In this document: in pieces, positions 10,103 to 19,097 of the stretch
Position numbering within the stretch: position 1 is the first letter of the stretch
How the letters are laid out: each line of letters opens with the position of its first letter
Source of the DNA: an uncultured Alphaproteobacteria bacterium
Lineage (GTDB): Bacteria; Pseudomonadota; Alphaproteobacteria; HIMB59; GCA-002718135
Length of the DNA stretch: 64,000 bases
NCBI GenBank assembly: GCA_902623585.1
Contig: CACNUO010000001.1
Location: forward strand, 136,314 to 200,313
Reading direction: 5' to 3'
Program-made: the position numbers and the translations under genes
The notes under the pieces: generated by a model
Database searches by the model: none
What the model was told of the DNA's origin: nothing
What the model saw: only the letters and a program-made list of their open reading frames with translations

Positions 10103-11315
10103 AGCTGGTCTAGATATTGGTAATTCAAAAATTTCATGTGTCATTGCTGATTATAAGACTACCGAAAAAATTAATATCTTATCCATTGTTAGTGTTCCTA
10201 ATAATAATATTAAAAAAAATATTATTTTAAATTTTGAAAATTTGCATAATCAAATTAAATCTTTAGTTAACGAGGCTGAAAAACTATCTCAAACTAAATT
10301 AAATTCTATTAATCTAAATTTATCTCTATTGAATTCTAATTCTTATTACTATGACTCTGCAATAGAATTAAAAAATGAGAGAATTTCAGAATTACATCTG
10401 AAAAAAATTATTAATCAATCAGAATATTTTAATAATCAAAGTGAAAAATTTGAAGTTTTTAATAATATAACCTCATATGATATCGATAATAACCTGTATT
10501 TTAATGCACCAATAGGAAATTATTCAGATAATATCAAAATTAACTTTTATAAAATAAATATACAAAAAAAATATTCAGATAATATTTCAAGTGTCATCAA
10601 AAAATTGAAACTTAATATTGATAATTATATTCCTTCTCCATTATCTTCATCTTTATCATCCCTAACAAAAGATGAAAAAGAACTTGGAACTATTTGTATT
10701 GATTTAGGTCATTCAACATCGTCTATATCAGTTTTTGAAAATAATAAATTTGTATATGGAGATGCAATAGGTGTTGGCAGTAATAATGTTACATTAGATA
10801 TTGCTCGAGGTTTATCTACTAATATTTCCAGTGCTGAAAGATTGAAAACTTTATACGGTTCTCTAGTTTCATCGCCCAGCGATGATCACGAAATAATAGA
10901 AATTCCAATAATTTCAGGTGATAAAAATTCATTTAAACAAATAACAAGATCTAGCTTAAATGCTATTATTAGACCGCGTATCGAAGAAACTTTAGAGATG
11001 ATATGGCAAAAAATTAAAGACAATAATTTAAATAATAAAAAATTAAATAATGTAGTTCTTACCGGTGGTGGGGCAATGATGGACAATATTGAAAAATATG
11101 TTGAAACAATTTTTGCAAGTGGAGTGAGAGTATCAAACCCCTTAGAACAATTAAATTTGGATAATAATTTTAAAAAACCCAATTTTTGCGACATTATTGG
11201 ATCTATCTTGTATGACCAAGATTTATTTAAAATTGATTTTTTAGCAAATCAATCAAAAAATTCAAAAAAACGAGGAATATCAAGCTTTTTTTCTTGGCTT
11301 GATCAGTATATTTAG
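10095..11315 (+). CDS. ftsA: Cell division protein FtsA
   Basis: AGLDIGNSKISCVIAD, IDLGHSTSSISVF, VVLTGGGAMM actin-fold motifs; precedes ftsZ. Confidence 0.93.
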   Translation: MIKAGLDIGNSKISCVIADYKTTEKINILSIVSVPNNNIKKNIILNFENLHNQIKSLVNEAEKLSQTKLNSINLNLSLLNSNSYYYDSAIELKNERISELHLKKIINQSEYFNNQSEKFEVFNNITSYDIDNNLYFNAPIGNYSDNIKINFYKINIQKKYSDNISSVIKKLKLNIDNYIPSPLSSSLSSLTKDEKELGTICIDLGHSTSSISVFENNKFVYGDAIGVGSNNVTLDIARGLSTNISSAERLKTLYGSLVSSPSDDHEIIEIPIISGDKNSFKQITRSSLNAIIRPRIEETLEMIWQKIKDNNLNNKKLNNVVLTGGGAMMDNIEKYVETIFASGVRVSNPLEQLNLDNNFKKPNFCDIIGSILYDQDLFKIDFLANQSKNSKKRGISSFFSWLDQYI

Positions 11316-11319
11316 ATAA

Positions 11320-11364
11320 TACTATATATAGTAAATTATATTGACGATTTCGAACATAAATCGT
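11320..11364. promoter_or_regulatory. ftsA-ftsZ intergenic palindromes: TACTATATATAGTA (11320-11333) and ACGATTT-N7-AAATCGT (11344-11364)
   Basis: Perfect dyad symmetry read directly; lies 31-75 nt upstream of ftsZ ATG. Confidence 0.45.
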
Positions 11365-11394
11365 TAAAAACTATTTAAAACGGCGGAGATTACA

Positions 11395-13047
11395 ATGACT
11401 ATCAATATTTCAATACAAGATGTAGCGCAAAACTTACATCCCAAAATAACAGTTTTAGGTGTAGGTGGATCTGGGGGAAATGCAGTTAACAACATGATTA
11501 ATGCTAATTTAGAAGGCGTAGATTTTTTAATAGCTAATACAGATGCGCAAGCTTTACAAATTTCAAGTTGTCCAAATAAAATTCAATTAGGATTAAACAG
11601 TACCAAAGGTTTAGGTGCGGGAATGAGACCTGATATTGGCAGACAGGCAGCAGAAGAAGCAATTCAAGATCTAAGTGAAAAGTTTGAAGGTAGTCATATG
11701 CTTTTTATAGCAGCTGGAATGGGTGGTGGTACTGGCACAGGAGCTGCACCAGTGATTGCTAAACTAGCAAGAGAAAAAGGAATACTAACTGTAGGTGTTG
11801 TAACAAAACCATTTCATTTTGAAGGCTCTCAAAGAATGAAGTTAGCCGAGAAAGGAATTGAAGAATTGCAACAGTATGTTGACACATTACTAACAATACC
11901 TAATCAAAATTTATTTAGAATTGCTAATGAAAAAACCACTTTTTCTGATGCTTTTAAAATGGCAGACGACGTTTTATATGCAGGTGTAAGAGGCGTAACT
12001 GATCTTATGGTTCAGCCTGGAATGATAAATTTAGATTTCTCAGATATCAAAACTGTAATGTCAGAAATGGGTAAAGCTATGATGGGTACTGGTGAAGCAC
12101 AAGGCGAAGGTAGAGCAATTGCGGCTGCTGAAGCAGCTATTGCAAACCCATTAATTGATGACGTATCCTTAAAAGGTGCAAAAGGTCTAATAATTAATAT
12201 TACTGGCGGTAAAGACATCACATTGTATGAAGTTGATGAGGCTGCAAATAGAATCAAACAAGAAATTGATGAAGAAGCTAACATTATTTATGGAACTACT
12301 TGCGACGATAGACTTGAAGGTGTTGTAAGAGTAAGTATTGTTGCTACAGGCATTGATGCAAACAATAATATATCAGCTAAACCAATAGAAAACTTTGCAC
12401 CAATAAATATAAATAATGATATTTATAAACAAGATATAGAAAAACCTGAGTTATTGTCTGAAAATCCAATTATGCAGGAAAATGCCTCAGAAGATGGGGG
12501 CATTATAGATGAAGAGATTAATGAGATAGCAAATGAAGGAATACTCAATAATCAAATTTCTGATAATACTCATGTAGATGAGCAATCAAATATAGACCAA
12601 TTAGAGACTTCAAGCTTAAAAGAAAATATTGATGATAAAGCATTTGTTCAAAACGAAGCTACACAAACTTTAGATCAAATTGAAACTGATAATATCTCTG
12701 TTGAAGTATCAAGCTCATCTTTGGATATAGATAAACCAAATGAGGCAAGTGTAAGAAGGTTAAGTTTATTCGATACCCTTTCTACTGAAAATAAATCTCA
12801 AGATATAGCTTCAGAAAATGATATTCTTACAAAGAATGAACCTGTCTTTGCATCTTCAGAGGAAAAGATTGAAGAAAATGATTCTGATGAGGATAACAAT
12901 TCTGAAGAAGTTAATTTAGGTATCGTTGAAAAAGAAGAATTCAGTGCTGAACAGAGTGAATCCTCTGAAATAGATGATGAATTCAATCAGGAAACAGAGG
13001 AAGAACTTTTAGATATACCAACTTTCCTTAGAAGACAGGCTAATTAG
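11395..13047 (+). CDS. ftsZ: Cell division GTPase FtsZ with long acidic linker and conserved C-terminal tail ([15 protein letters not shown])
   Basis: [23 protein letters not shown] motifs; tail peptide. Confidence 0.98.
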   Translation: MTINISIQDVAQNLHPKITVLGVGGSGGNAVNNMINANLEGVDFLIANTDAQALQISSCPNKIQLGLNSTKGLGAGMRPDIGRQAAEEAIQDLSEKFEGSHMLFIAAGMGGGTGTGAAPVIAKLAREKGILTVGVVTKPFHFEGSQRMKLAEKGIEELQQYVDTLLTIPNQNLFRIANEKTTFSDAFKMADDVLYAGVRGVTDLMVQPGMINLDFSDIKTVMSEMGKAMMGTGEAQGEGRAIAAAEAAIANPLIDDVSLKGAKGLIINITGGKDITLYEVDEAANRIKQEIDEEANIIYGTTCDDRLEGVVRVSIVATGIDANNNISAKPIENFAPININNDIYKQDIEKPELLSENPIMQENASEDGGIIDEEINEIANEGILNNQISDNTHVDEQSNIDQLETSSLKENIDDKAFVQNEATQTLDQIETDNISVEVSSSSLDIDKPNEASVRRLSLFDTLSTENKSQDIASENDILTKNEPVFASSEEKIEENDSDEDNNSEEVNLGIVEKEEFSAEQSESSEIDDEFNQETEEELLDIPTFLRRQAN

Positions 13048-13113
13048 TAAATCAACTATTATCTGCAATATTTTGAAATATTAGGTTAGTTGTTAAGAAC
13101 GTCAAAAATATAT

Positions 13114-13141
13114 AAAAAAAGTGCTGAAATCAGCACTTTTT
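13114..13141. terminator. Rho-independent terminator-like hairpin AAAAAAAGTGCTGA-AA-TCAGCACTTTTT between ftsZ and lpxC
   Basis: 7-bp GC-containing stem (13121-13127/13130-13136) flanked by A and T runs. Confidence 0.8.
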
Positions 13142-13145
13142 AAAA

Positions 13146-14018
13146 ATGATAGACACATCAAATAATTCTAAAAATCAACAAACAATAGCTGAGCCAGTAT
13201 CAATTAATGGAATAGGGTTGCATTCAGGAGTAGATGTAACAATGAAATTATATCCTGCTGAAGCTGATTATGGAATAAAGTTTATCCGAAAGGATCTGAA
13301 TAAAAATAACATCATTGAAGCTATATGGTCAAATGTAACTAATACAAATTTAAGCACAACTATAAGTAATCAAAATGGTGCAAGTGTCTCAACAATTGAA
13401 CATTTGATGAGTGCTTTGTCTGGACTACACATAGATAATATCAAAATTGAAATTGACGGACCAGAAGTACCAATAATGGATGGAAGTTCAATAAAGTTTG
13501 TTGAACTTATTGATCAAACATTAACCCAAAGTTTAAATAAAAGAAGAAAAATTTTAAAAGTTAATAAAAATATTAAAGTAGAAAATAATGACTCATCTGT
13601 AGAATTAAAACCAAATAATCAATTTTCAATTGATTTTGAAATTGATTTTCCTAGTAAATTAGTCAGTAAACAAAGCTGTCAACTACAACTAGTAAATGGA
13701 AACTATAAAACTGATATTGCATCAGCACGTACTTTTGGATTTGAAAGAGATGTTGATATGCTTAGATCAAATGGTTTAGCACTAGGGGGGTCTTTAGATA
13801 ACGCTGTTGTTGTTGGAGATAGTAAAATACTTAATTCTGATGGATTGCGCTTTAAGGATGAGTTTGTAAGACATAAAATTCTTGATTCTATCGGAGATTT
13901 GTATTTAGCTGGAGCTCCAATTCATGGATATTTTTTAGGTAACAAATCAGGTCATCATTTAAACAACTTATTATTAAGGTCGTTATTTGCTGATAAAAAT
14001 AACTACGAATATATTTAG
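13146..14018 (+). CDS. lpxC: UDP-3-O-acyl-N-acetylglucosamine deacetylase LpxC
   Basis: GIGLHSG, STIEHLMSAL, DGSS, HKILDSIGDLYL, GHHLNN motifs. Confidence 0.96.
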   Translation: MIDTSNNSKNQQTIAEPVSINGIGLHSGVDVTMKLYPAEADYGIKFIRKDLNKNNIIEAIWSNVTNTNLSTTISNQNGASVSTIEHLMSALSGLHIDNIKIEIDGPEVPIMDGSSIKFVELIDQTLTQSLNKRRKILKVNKNIKVENNDSSVELKPNNQFSIDFEIDFPSKLVSKQSCQLQLVNGNYKTDIASARTFGFERDVDMLRSNGLALGGSLDNAVVVGDSKILNSDGLRFKDEFVRHKILDSIGDLYLAGAPIHGYFLGNKSGHHLNNLLLRSLFADKNNYEYI

Positions 14019-15404
14019 TTAAATCATTTTCTTTGGATCAACTATCTTATCAAATTCCTTTTCTGAAATTAATTTTAATTTTAATGCCGCTTCTTTTAGA
14101 GTCAAATTTTCATCAAATGCTTTTTTAGCAATTTTTGCTGCATTATCATATCCAATACTTTTATTTAGGGCAGTTACAAGCATTAAAGAGTTATTTAAAT
14201 GATTATCAATCATTATTTTATTTGCCTTTAATCCTTTTAAACAATTTTTATTAAAACTTTTTATTCCATCATTAATAAGATTAATAGATTGAATTATATT
14301 CAAGGCTATAACTGGTTTATACGCATTTAATTGAAAGTGACCATTTGAACCTGCAATATCTACTGTTGTACTATTTCCAATTACTTGGACGCAGACCATA
14401 CTCAATGCTTCAATTTGAGTTGGATTTATTTTTCCTGGCATTATTGATGACCCAGGTTCATTTGCAGGTAATATCAATTCTCCTAAGCCTGATCTAGGTC
14501 CAGAGGCTAAAAATCTAATGTCATTTATTATTTTCAATAATGAAATTGATAAAGTTTTTAAAGAATTTGAAAAATTAATTAGTGGATCATGAGAAGCTAA
14601 AGACTCAAATTTATTTTGAGCAGGTTTGTAATTATCCCTAGTAAGTTTATTCAAATATTTACAAAATACTTTATCAAATTTTTTTGGTGCATTAATTCCA
14701 GAACCTACAGCAGTGCCACCCTGAGCAAGATATTTTAATTCTAATTTTGAAACTTCTATTCTTTTTAAACAAGCTTGTAATTGAGTACAAAAAGCAGAAA
14801 ATTCATCACCTAAAGTAATTGGCGTTGCATCTTGAGTATGCGTTCTTCCTATTTTAATTATTTTTTGAAATATTTTTTTCTTTTTTTGAAATTCTTTTAT
14901 TAAGTCTTTTAGATTTGGAATCAAATCTTTTATTGATAACTCGTTAATTGCAACATGCATAATTGTTGGAAAGGTATCATTTGATGATTGAGATAAATTT
15001 ACATGATCATTTGGATGAATAGGTTTTTTACTTCCAATTCTTCCTTTTAATTTTTTGATAACATGATTACTAATTACTTCATTTGCATTCATATTAGTTT
15101 GAGTTCCAGATCCAGTTTGCCATACTGATAATGGAAACTCTTCAATAAGTTTTAAATTAATAATATCATCACAGGCTTTTGATATTAATAGTCCCAATTT
15201 TTTATCTATAACACCAAGTTCTATATTAGCTTCTGCAGCCGCTTTTTTTTGCTGTCCCAATGCTATAATTAATTCTGATGGTATTTTTTCACTGCCAATT
15301 TTAAAATTTTCTAAGGATCTTTGAGTTTGTGCACCCCAAAGTTTATTTTGATCAATTTTTTTAGAACCTAAACTATCAAATTCTATTCTTTTTTTATTAG
15401 CCAT
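14019..15404 (-). CDS. fumC: Class II fumarate hydratase
   Basis: WGAQTQRS, SGTQTNMNANEV, GSSIMPGKINPTQ signature. Confidence 0.96.
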   Translation of the reverse strand: MANKKRIEFDSLGSKKIDQNKLWGAQTQRSLENFKIGSEKIPSELIIALGQQKKAAAEANIELGVIDKKLGLLISKACDDIINLKLIEEFPLSVWQTGSGTQTNMNANEVISNHVIKKLKGRIGSKKPIHPNDHVNLSQSSNDTFPTIMHVAINELSIKDLIPNLKDLIKEFQKKKKIFQKIIKIGRTHTQDATPITLGDEFSAFCTQLQACLKRIEVSKLELKYLAQGGTAVGSGINAPKKFDKVFCKYLNKLTRDNYKPAQNKFESLASHDPLINFSNSLKTLSISLLKIINDIRFLASGPRSGLGELILPANEPGSSIMPGKINPTQIEALSMVCVQVIGNSTTVDIAGSNGHFQLNAYKPVIALNIIQSINLINDGIKSFNKNCLKGLKANKIMIDNHLNNSLMLVTALNKSIGYDNAAKIAKKAFDENLTLKEAALKLKLISEKEFDKIVDPKKMI

Positions 15405-15445
15405 TATTTATTAACAAATACTCTATAACATATTATATAGAACAT

Positions 15446-16075
15446 ATGAACAAACTTGTTTTACTAAGACATGGTCAAAGTCAGTGGAATTTAGAAAATA
15501 GATTTACTGGCTGGAAAGATGTTCCATTAACTGAAAAAGGTATTAATGAAGCTAATAATGCAGGACATTTATTAAAAAAACATAATATAAAAATTGATAA
15601 AGTTTTTAGTAGTGTTTTAGAAAGGGCAAATAAAACAGCAGAAATAGCTATAAAGGCATCAGAGATAGAAAATTTACATAAAAATGGAAAACTTATTTAT
15701 GAAAAAGATCAAAAACTGAATGAGAGGGATTATGGAGATTTAGTTGGTTTAAATAAAGCTGAAACTGCTGATAAATTTGGAAAAGAACAAGTTCACATAT
15801 GGAGAAGATCTTATGATACACCGCCTCCAAATGGAGAAAGTCTTAAGGATGTGGTAGACCGAGTTTCTCCATACTTTACTGAAATAATTGAACCTCATAT
15901 TTTAAATAAAAAAAATATTTTAATTGCAGCACATGGTAATTCCTTAAGAGCAATAATGATTAAAGTTGGTATGTATAAGCCTGAAGAAATATCTTCAATA
16001 GAACTTCCAACTGGTAGTCCATTATGTTTAGATTACCAAAATGGTAAATTAATTGAACATTATTACTTAGATTAA
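15446..16075 (+). CDS. gpmA: 2,3-bisphosphoglycerate-dependent phosphoglycerate mutase
   Basis: LVLLRHGQSQWN, RFTGWKDVPLT, LNERDYGDL, AHGNSLRA motifs. Confidence 0.95.
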   Translation: MNKLVLLRHGQSQWNLENRFTGWKDVPLTEKGINEANNAGHLLKKHNIKIDKVFSSVLERANKTAEIAIKASEIENLHKNGKLIYEKDQKLNERDYGDLVGLNKAETADKFGKEQVHIWRRSYDTPPPNGESLKDVVDRVSPYFTEIIEPHILNKKNILIAAHGNSLRAIMIKVGMYKPEEISSIELPTGSPLCLDYQNGKLIEHYYLD

Positions 16076-16503
16076 TTTTTTTTATAATTTGAAAAATTAA
16101 TTACATTATCTTTTTTTGATTTATTATTTTCTAATTTTTTATTTTCTTTATTCTTAATGTTACTTTTTTGTAAAATTAAACCAAAATTGGCTGAAGGATC
16201 TGCAAATGAAATAATAGCATTATAATTAATTTTTAAGTTTGTTTTAATATCACCAAATGATAGTGTAATAGAAAAATCATTTTTATTTATTTCTAAATCA
16301 TAATATTCATATTGAATAATAATTGTCATTTCTTGGGGATATTTTTGTTTTAACCAATTAGGTAATTCAACGTTTTTATGATTCGTTAAAAATGTAATGT
16401 AGAGATGATTATTATTTGATAATCCATTATCTTTTATGTTTTTAAGAATATCTTTAAGTACATTTAGCATATTTTTATCTAGTATCTTTTGATATTCAAT
16501 CAT
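16072..16503 (-). CDS. sspB: SspB-family ClpXP adaptor (alphaproteobacterial type)
   Basis: LPNWLKQKYPQEMTIIIQYEYYDLEI and FADPSANFGLIL match the SspB-alpha family pattern. Confidence 0.8.
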   Translation of the reverse strand: MIEYQKILDKNMLNVLKDILKNIKDNGLSNNNHLYITFLTNHKNVELPNWLKQKYPQEMTIIIQYEYYDLEINKNDFSITLSFGDIKTNLKINYNAIISFADPSANFGLILQKSNIKNKENKKLENNKSKKDNVINFSNYKKN

Positions 16504-16551
16504 TTCAGTTTTATTTTTTTATTAAATATTTAAAGTATTGCAATAAAATTT

Positions 16552-17064
16552 ATGAGTTTAGATAAAAATAATTCGCAATATAGTAAAATAGCAAAATTAT
16601 TTCATTGGGGATTTGTTTTTTTATTTGTTTATGGTGTAGCAAAGCAAGTAGATGATATTAATCAACTTGAAGATACAGCCTTTTTTAGATTTGAAATTAT
16701 TTTTGCAGTAATTTTTCTATTCCTTCTATTAATCCGTCTAATTTATATGAAAACTACACAGAAATCATCCTTACCTGAAGATACTCCTAAAGCTCAAAAA
16801 TTAGCTGCTAAAATTGTTCACAACGGGATGTATGCTTTATTAATAGGTACTGTGTTATCAGGATTATTGATTGGATTTTTATTTTGGATAGAACTTAAAG
16901 ATGGAAATATAATTGATATTGTTATTCTTCTTCACGAATTAAACATTAATTTACTTTATTGGCTAATAGGTATTCATATTTTAGCAGCAACCTATCATCG
17001 TTTAAAAAGAGATGGTGTTTGGACTGCAATGGTGCCTTTTTTGAAAGAAAAAAACCCCAAATAA
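16552..17064 (+). CDS. Cytochrome b561-family membrane protein
   Basis: KLFHWGFVFLF and conserved His in four TM segments. Confidence 0.8.
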   Translation: MSLDKNNSQYSKIAKLFHWGFVFLFVYGVAKQVDDINQLEDTAFFRFEIIFAVIFLFLLLIRLIYMKTTQKSSLPEDTPKAQKLAAKIVHNGMYALLIGTVLSGLLIGFLFWIELKDGNIIDIVILLHELNINLLYWLIGIHILAATYHRLKRDGVWTAMVPFLKEKNPK

Positions 17065-17082
17065 ATTTTTAATTAAATGAAA

Positions 17083-17448
17083 TTATTTTTTTAACTTTTC
17101 CCATTCAGCCATACCGCCAGTAATATTCTTAACATTTTTAATACCCATATCTTTCATTGTTTTAGTTGATAAGGTTCCTTGCCCACCTACGCCACAAAAT
17201 ACAACATATTCTTTATCTGGGTTTTCTTTAAAAAATTTATTTTCTAAAGGACTACCTTCTGCCAAATAAAATTCAAGAAAAGCTCTATCTAAATGTATCG
17301 CATTTCCAATTGTTCCTTTAGAAAAACTCTCTTTATCCCTAACATCAATAAATTGTACGTTTGGATCATTGAGCTTTTCCTTTGCTTCTGTTGCAGAAAT
17401 ATTTTCAATTTCATTTTTAACACTCATCAAATCTTCAAATTTTTTCAT
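17083..17448 (-). CDS. Rhodanese-domain sulfurtransferase
   Basis: FIDVRDKESF, VVFCGVGGQGTLS active-site loop, GGMAEW. Confidence 0.88.
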   Translation of the reverse strand: MKKFEDLMSVKNEIENISATEAKEKLNDPNVQFIDVRDKESFSKGTIGNAIHLDRAFLEFYLAEGSPLENKFFKENPDKEYVVFCGVGGQGTLSTKTMKDMGIKNVKNITGGMAEWEKLKK

Positions 17449-17468
17449 TTTCTCCTTACCTTATTTTT

Positions 17469-17482
17469 ATGGGGTGTTCTGT
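17469..17482. repeat. Direct repeat copy A, ATGGGGTGTTCTGT (candidate att-like core), immediately upstream of the rhodanese gene
   Basis: 13/14 identical to copy B at 18259-18272, which covers the ssrA 3' end. Confidence 0.55.
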
Positions 17483-17533
17483 AGAACGACTACTAAATTA
17501 TTATTAACAGAAATTAAGGACTTTTGGAAACTT

Positions 17534-18210
17534 CTTCGTAGAAACTTCGTAGTAAGTTTTCTTTATTTTTCAGATTTCTTGTTTTAGTTCTTCGTAGTCT
17601 TTTTTATTCTTTAATTAAGGATAATAATTTCTTTGCTAGTCTAGAAACTGCCTTTCTTCTATCTTTTGAAAGTTTTTTAATAATTTTTATATTTTCTTTT
17701 ATTGTTTTATTATCAATTTTATTGAAAGTTATTAGAGCATTCATTGATTGACACAAAACAATCCAATCACTGGAATTATTAAGATAATCAGATACAATTT
17801 TTTTTGCTTTTTTTTGTTCTTTATTTTCTAATTGATTAACTAATTCTGAAAATAATTGAGCGCAGGTCCATTGTGTGGAAGATTGTTTTATTTTTGAAAT
17901 TTTGTTTAAGAAAATATGTTTAAAATCTAAAAACCATTCTGGTTTTTGTCTAAATATTCTTTTAAAAGCATTTGATGTTCTTAATCTTACTATTTGGTCT
18001 GTGCTTGAATAACACTTAATTAATGGATTAATTCTATTTTTTTTAACAATAACATGTTCAACAACTTTTATTGTATTACCTAGTGAATTTGGATGACCTC
18101 CAGTTAGTTCAGACTCATAATTCATTATCAATTAATTTGTTTAAATAAATCTGACAATTAACATTACCTAATAATAAATTATATATTTTCCTTAGTAGTA
18201 AACTTCGTAG
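17534..18210 (+). repeat. Four copies of CTTCGTAG (17534-17541, 17545-17552, 17590-17597, 18203-18210), same orientation, flanking the 17604..18131 gene
   Basis: Exact 8-mer matches read in noncoding flanks. Confidence 0.7.
17604..18131 (-). CDS. HEAT-like alpha-helical repeat protein of unknown function
   Basis: Intact 175-aa ORF; repeated helical pattern (VRLRTSNAFKRI, WTCAQLFSELVNQL, WIVLCQSMNALI). Confidence 0.7.
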   Translation of the reverse strand: MIMNYESELTGGHPNSLGNTIKVVEHVIVKKNRINPLIKCYSSTDQIVRLRTSNAFKRIFRQKPEWFLDFKHIFLNKISKIKQSSTQWTCAQLFSELVNQLENKEQKKAKKIVSDYLNNSSDWIVLCQSMNALITFNKIDNKTIKENIKIIKKLSKDRRKAVSRLAKKLLSLIKE

Positions 18211-18258
18211 AGAGGTTTTTAAAAGAAATTGTTGATTTGATTAGATAATATTTAAAAA

Positions 18259-18272
18259 ATGGGGCGTTCTGT
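18259..18272. repeat. Direct repeat copy B, ATGGGGCGTTCTGT, overlapping the 3' end of the ssrA coding piece
   Basis: 13/14 identical to copy A, 790 bp away. Confidence 0.55.
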
Positions 18273-18500
18273 TGCTCGGTGCCCCGGACCGCGCTCACCT
18301 AGAATCTAGGCAGCAAGTGCTAATCTATTATCGTTAGCGTTTATAAAATAGCCCGATAACGGTGGTACAATTCCGGATAAAGTCTTTGTCTTTGAATTAC
18401 CGTCAAACCTATTTCGTCCCCATATATGGTGGAGACGCCGGGTACCGCCCCCGGGTCCGAATAACTTATTGCACAAAGCATTTATTATCTTAGTTGCAAA
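18261..18500 (-). ncRNA. ssrA: Circularly permuted two-piece tmRNA; acceptor piece about 18427-18500 (5' end uncertain), coding piece about 18261-18421, tag ORF 18306-18338 = ANDNRLALAA*
   Basis: Minus strand reads ...GGACCCGGGGGCGGTACCCGGCGTCTCCACCA-TATAT-GGGGACGAAATAGGTTTGACGG...GCTAACGATAATAGATTAGCACTTGCTGCCTAG; 7-bp acceptor stem GGGGACG/CGTCTCC with G3-U70-type wobble. Confidence 0.95.
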
Positions 18501-18608
18501 GCAACGTTATTATTATACCTTAAACTAATTATACTTGAAAGTTTTGTCTTGAAACCTAGCAATTAAAAAAAAATATTGTTACTAATAAAAAGATAAAACA
18601 AACAAAAT

Positions 18609-19097
18609 ATGATTAAAGCAATAATGGCTATTGATGAAAAGGGAGGCATAAGTAAGGGCCAAAGTATGCCTTGGCCAAAAAATTCAATTGACCTAATGTG
18701 GTTTAAAGAAAATACTATAAATAATGTAGTAGTAATGGGTAGGAAGACCTGGGAAGATCCTTTTATGCCTACACCTCTAAAATCAAGAATAAATGTTCTA
18801 ATTACAAAAAAAAATAAAGAATTAATTGAAGGAGCAGATTATTATTTAAGTGGAAACGTGAATAATGAAATTCAAAATATTCAATCCGAATATATAAATA
18901 AGGATATTTTCATAATTGGCGGTTCAGAAATAATAAATTTAACATTTAATTTAATAGAACAATTTTACCTAACCAGAATCTACGGTAATTATAATTGTGA
19001 GAAATTTATAGATGTTTCTTTAATAGAAAATAATTTGAATATGATAAAAAAAATTGATGGCGATTCAACATGTCATTTTGAAATTTGGGAAAAATGA
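18609..19097 (+). CDS. folA: Dihydrofolate reductase
   Basis: MIKAIMAIDEKGGISKGQSMPWPKN, VVMGRKTWE, IFIIGGSEI motifs. Confidence 0.88.
   Translation: MIKAIMAIDEKGGISKGQSMPWPKNSIDLMWFKENTINNVVVMGRKTWEDPFMPTPLKSRINVLITKKNKELIEGADYYLSGNVNNEIQNIQSEYINKDIFIIGGSEIINLTFNLIEQFYLTRIYGNYNCEKFIDVSLIENNLNMIKKIDGDSTCHFEIWEK

Noticed and set aside
10886-12986. Antisense ORFs 10886..11194, 12012..12284 and 12798..12986 opposite ftsA/ftsZ
   Set aside because: Low-complexity Ser/Ile-rich mirror translations of conserved genes, no family signal.
17476-17487. GTTCT-GT-AGAAC inverted repeat at the outer att-like repeat, considered as a terminator or IS end
   Set aside because: Only 5-bp arms, no T-run, no transposase nearby; more simply part of the direct repeat context.
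17293-17587. Plus-strand ORFs 17293..17484 and 17369..17587 over the rhodanese gene and repeat region
   Set aside because: Opposite to a conserved rhodanese CDS; Phe/Leu-rich AT-driven translation.
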